In this document: piece by piece, positions 61,268-64,000 of the stretch | Numbering within the stretch: position 1 is the stretch's first letter | Layout of the letters: each line of letters begins with the position of its first letter | NCBI GenBank assembly: GCA_031213475.1 | Contig: JARUPZ010000023.1 | Location: forward strand, 8,822,157-8,886,156 | Length of the DNA stretch: 64,000 nt | Reading direction: 5' to 3' | Source of the DNA: Nereocystis luetkeana | Lineage: Eukaryota; Sar; Phaeophyceae; Laminariales; Laminariaceae | Made by a program: the position numbers and the translations under genes | The notes under the pieces: model-generated | What the model saw: the letters and a program-made list of their open reading frames with translations, nothing else | Told to the model about the DNA's origin: nothing | The model's database searches: none

Positions 61268-63185
61268 TTACTACTACTATTACTACTACTACTACTACTA
61301 CTACTACTACAGCAGTACTAACATTTAGAACAGAGTAACTTGGGGCGTATTGCAGTACAATATTACCCCGAACTCAGATCCAGCACACTTCGCACTACAA
61401 ACAAGAACCCTGCCTCCACACTCCACCGTTCGCACTGTCGGCACCAACCGGCCACGATATAATCATTCATCTGTATGCCCAGAAAACAAAACGATCCTAC
61501 CCCCGCAAACGCAAAAACACAAAACACACACACAAATACACACACATGAACGCCCGAGACGTCGCTGTCACGACGACGGCTCCGTTCCCCTCACCAAGAG
61601 GATGTTGACGTCGGTGAGGACATCCTGCCACTTCTCCGTTCCCCGGAAGGCGACCACCAGCTTCTTTTTCGTCTCGTCTCGCCAGATTCCCACCTTCTCT
61701 CGCGCGTGAGGAGGGCGGGCAGTGGAAACCGTGAGAAACATATTGTACCCACCCACCCACCCACCCACCCGCGCACATACGGACGTGCGTACGCCTGTCC
61801 CATTTTTACAACGACCGCTTTGATAGAATACTGGTATATAATTGTTTCATATGTTATGGGACAGAGCGGTACGTACGTGCGTAGATACCTTTGCGAACGC
61901 GCACTCACACACATACACAATGTGTGCGCGTCTGCCGCGCCACTTATTTTCATCCACTGCGACGGAAGAACCACAAACATGATCAAAAATCAACAAGCGA
62001 ACAAAGGGTGTCTCCATCGTCCGAAGTTTTCTTGGTTTGGTCGCTCGCTGGAAGGGCTCGGCATCTACGGTATGTACTGTATTTATACAGCAGATGGATG
62101 TGAGCACAACGGCACAGACAAGCAAATAGAAATAAGACGGTGGTAACGTACGCGACGTGAACTTTGGGAATAGCTGCCCGCCGCATTGCTACTGCTGCTG
62201 CTGCTGCTGCTGCTCACGCATCGACTGCCTCGAATCAAGACTGCCAAGACGTCAGCGGTACCCGTGGAACTCCCGCCGTTCTCCCCCCGGCCATCGCCCC
62301 CCGTTCCCGTTCTCCACCAGCCCACCCGCAAGCCAGGCACTTGCCGTGCAATGGATATACACGATGACCCTCTGCATGGGCACCTGGTAGCGCTTTGGAC
62401 TACCGGCGCAAAATAAAAACGGAGCGCGGCCACATCGTCGTGCCGCTCGGTATACGTAAATGATAAAATGAGCAAAAGCTACTTCACCGCCCGACTGACA
62501 CCATTGGGCAACACGCGACGTCGCCGGTTTCAATGGCGGGTAGGGGTGCACCACTTTTCAGCATCCATGACCCCCCCCCCCCCCGGACCCGCCCCGCTTC
62601 CGACCAAGACCCGCTGTCTCCCCTGACCTGCGTGTCCGTCTCGCTGTTGTCGACGAAGCACATCAGCTCAAACCCTGCCGTCTGGTGGGCCAGCCCGCCC
62701 ACTCTATCAGTTAGGACGCTCCAGTCGGGCTGTCCGTCTTCCCTTAGCAACACCGACGACTCACGGCCACCGACGCCCCCGCCGCCACCTTCGCTGACGG
62801 GACTGGTGCTCTCAGACTCCACCTGCGGCCCCGCCCCTGCGGCACGCCCCCTCGCCGCCTCCGTGCCCCCCGAAAACAGGCTGCCGCTACTGCGGTCGCC
62901 TCCGATCTCGCCCTCGTTGCCGCCGGAAGTTAGACCGCGAAACCACCTCCCTGCGGCGCCAGCCGCGGTTTCGACTACCGGTGCTGTTTCTGCTGCTGCT
63001 TTTGCTGCTGGAGCCAACTTTCTCGCGCCTACCGGCGCCCGCGGAGGCGTTTCAGTTTCTGCTGCACTTTTCCCAGCCCCTTGCTCCTCCATTTGTTCTT
63101 TCCCCCCGGTGAAACTGCCACCGCCGCTACCGTGGCTGCTGCTGCTGCTACTGCTGCTCCTGCTATCGCCTTCATCACTATCGTC
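49754..63185 (-). CDS. Class 3 (alpha/beta-hydrolase) lipase with large internal insertion (about 10 exons, 5' partial)
   Basis: Exons read leftward: 63185-62628, 61693-61595, 60371-60026, 58363-57417, 56564-56325, about 53680-53522, 53156-53097 (tentative), 51862-51729, 50916-50736 and 49963-49754 (stop TAG). Placed boundaries are GT-AG and phase-consistent, giving about 977 residues. FVDNSETDTQVGIWRDETKK and VVAFRGTEKWQDVLTDVNIL match plant class 3 lipases of the At4g13550 type. Then come HTGFKSAYVSV, VFVTGHSLGGALA (Ser nucleophile), MYNFGSPRVGN, VVNNKDIVARLP (Asp) and DHHMEM (probable His). Acyl-lipid hydrolysis is therefore expected. About 545 extra residues (Ser/Gly/Ala-rich, helical, then Gln/Glu-rich) separate the RGTE strand from HTGF, where plants have about 25. 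The protein ends CCSCC, a likely lipidation site. Exon 60371-60026 has a poor acceptor. The start exon is unplaced. Confidence 0.88.
50617..50732. repeat. Palindromic MITE-like family A, copy 5
   Basis: TTACGGGGGACCATATTAAA to TAATATGATTCCCCGTAA with TA flanks. It begins four bases inside the last lipase intron, directly behind the GTAC of the splice donor at 50735. Confidence 0.85.
54287..54755 (-). repeat. Composite repeat E+D with poly-C tail (D copy 5)
   Basis: On the minus strand: unit E (54755-54565), the ACACCGGAAATTAAATTACC junction, then unit D ending GATCGAGTACATC...GAGCACC and a C tail (54287-54307 on plus as G). It lies in the lipase intron upstream of the HTGF exon, in sense orientation. 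Confidence 0.85.
54762..54860 (-). repeat. Poly-C-tailed repeat family D, copy 6 (3' half)
   Basis: CCAGGTCGGTGGAAACCCGAC to ATATCGAGTACC plus a C run, adjoining the E unit of copy 5. Confidence 0.75.
55020..56324. other. Lipase intron segment, no exon seen
   Basis: Several frames of 80-160 codons occur on both strands without motifs. A (GGCCCC)n run lies at 56113-56137. No host exon recognised. Confidence 0.4.
56638..56737 (-). repeat. Poly-C-tailed repeat family D, copy 7 (3' part)
   Basis: Minus strand: GCTCCGTCCCGGCATTATAG, CATACGACTACGGCCATGCA, GGCATTGAGTACC and a C tail. It lies about 70 bp into the lipase intron, upstream of exon 56564-56325. Confidence 0.8.
59190..59690 (+). other. 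Antisense open stretch inside a lipase intron, unassigned
   Basis: On the plus strand, two segments read like protein (LNKLYDTAHKGVQPAGRTFV at about 59536-59600, and YPGKINTNKLMPLSTVHLAT at about 59295-59355) in an otherwise stop-rich context. No family was recognised. It could be a decayed element or chance. Confidence 0.2.
60360..60400. repeat. Telomere-like CCCTAA tract
   Basis: CCCTGACCCTAACTCTATAACCCTAACC on plus, a degenerate TTAGGG array on minus, directly beside the acceptor of lipase exon 3. Confidence 0.5.
61015..61312. repeat. (ACT)n microsatellite
   Basis: CTACTACTACTGCTACTACT array of about 300 bp with GCT variants, in lipase intron 2. The poly-Leu, poly-Thr and poly-Val frames are artefacts. 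Confidence 0.95.
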
Positions 63186-63404
63186 CTAATTAAATATTCG
63201 TTACAATGTTTCATTTAGATCAATTGTGATCCGTTTAGCAACGCGCGCGTATGCGGTGGAAGGTGTCGCCCAAGATGGTGAGCCGGTGGAAGAGTACGGA
63301 GCGGGTGGGCGAGGACAGGGAGGGAAGGGAAGGGGAGGGAAGGGAAGGGAAGCGAAGACCCATTACGAAACAGAACAAGACGAAGGCCGAAGGAACGATG
63401 AGGC
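63186..63404. other. Region upstream of the first recognised lipase exon
   Basis: The minus strand reads TTTAATTAG directly before 63185, a plausible acceptor. A short conserved-looking stretch (LFHRLTILGDTFHRI at about 63247-63290, minus strand) has no clear splice sites. The initiator exon was not found here. Confidence 0.35.
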
Positions 63405-63508
63405 GGGGGCGGGGGGCGGGGCAGGGGGCGAGGGGCAGGGCGCGCGCTCATTTGTTGCTTGCCTTAGTCATATGACTATTGACGACGCGCCCCTTTCGAG
63501 ACGGAGTA
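63405..63508 (-). repeat. Poly-C-tailed repeat family F, copy 3
   Basis: Minus strand: GTCTCGAAAGGGGCGCGTCG, GTCATATGACTAAGGCAAGC, AACAAATGAGCGCGCG, then a C-rich degenerate tail. The closest relative is copy 2. Confidence 0.75.
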
Positions 63509-63756
63509 CCGAGGACTCATGCCGGCGGTAAGTGGGGTTGTTTGATGCGAGCTTAGCACCCTTTGCCGTCGAGAGTGAGACAAAATCACGAAAAAAAGCA
63601 CACACGTCAAGAGACGACCCTCGCAACCGCAAAGAAGCACGCCTAGAGGCGGCGTTGCAGGGGGCGCAGCAATCCCCACCCGTATTGGCAGCATCAGACC
63701 GGGCGAAACAAGCGCCACCCGCAAGTAGAACACAATAAGAAGGAGGGGGGGGGGGG

Positions 63757-64000
63757 GGAGGCCAGACGATATATGGCGAGGACAACGACGCCATCGGAAA
63801 AGTGAAACTGGCCCTGGGGCTCATCCCCTGCTACCCCTTTCCCCGCGCGATCGCTCTAGCAAGTGGAGCTCGAGCCGGCGACCACAACACACAAGGGCGT
63901 TTTAATCAGTTGATGGCGAACGGTCAGTACTATTACGGTATGGTGTATTATCCCAAACAAATCATCCGCTTGGCCGCGACGCTTGCGCAAGAAATAAAAA
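63757..64000 (+). CDS. Open frame running off the right edge, possible exon
   Basis: An uninterrupted plus-strand frame of about 80 codons, after an AG at 63755, includes IYGEDNDAIGKVKLALGLIP and QYYYGMVYYPKQIIRLAATL. It has no start codon and no recognised family. It may be an exon of a plus-strand gene beyond the window or a chance frame. Confidence 0.25.

Overview
This is eukaryotic nuclear DNA of moderate GC. It has three large intron-rich genes set in repeat-dense DNA, with no operons, no bacterial-type signals and no recognisable tRNA or rRNA. The protein content (a plant-type vacuolar sorting receptor, a plant-type class 3 lipase and an FBPase relative), introns of 0.25-2.9 kb, interstitial TTAGGG-like tracts and a Ty3/Gypsy fossil with a chromo-like tail suggest a stramenopile, most likely a brown alga. 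The assignment is inference; no species-specific marker was seen.

Layout. (1) About 0.6-5.0 kb, + strand: a seven-exon fructose-1,6-bisphosphatase-like gene whose metal-binding motifs are replaced, so it may be a pseudoenzyme. (2) 5-24.6 kb: no host gene recognised. It holds a broken reverse transcriptase relic (about 7.0-8.9 kb), a partial Ty3/Gypsy fossil (about 10.4-13.1 kb), two members of a 1.1-kb repeat family, hairpin elements and minisatellites. (3) 24.9-40.1 kb, + strand: an eleven-exon vacuolar sorting receptor with a PA domain, cysteine-rich lumenal region, one membrane segment and a YMPL tail motif, but no EGF repeats. (4) 40.1-49.7 kb: the gap between two convergent genes, full of repeats. 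These include a transposon-like element carrying a G-quadruplex-prone GGGTC array inserted into another repeat, and a small inverted-repeat element inserted into a third. (5) 49.75-63.2 kb, - strand: a class 3 lipase of about ten exons resembling the plant lipases with the FLDNxxTDTQVAIWRD signature. It has about 545 extra residues inserted in the catalytic domain and a CCSCC C-terminus.

Repeats carry much of the novelty. Two otherwise unrelated short repeat families (D and F below) both end in a long C tract. A palindromic family (A) of 107-119 bp with TA target sites occurs five times, twice at GTA/TAC microsatellites and once four bases inside a lipase splice donor. A second hairpin family (G) of about 100 bp occurs four to five times. 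The short words TACCWGGTA and CTATTAATAG recur through introns and spacers.

The three genes share no evident pathway. The receptor and lipase belong to the endomembrane and lipid systems; the FBPase relative derives from carbon metabolism. Exon boundaries were set by reading frame, GT-AG sites, phase agreement and remembered family sequences, without transcripts. The first coding exon of each gene could not be placed.
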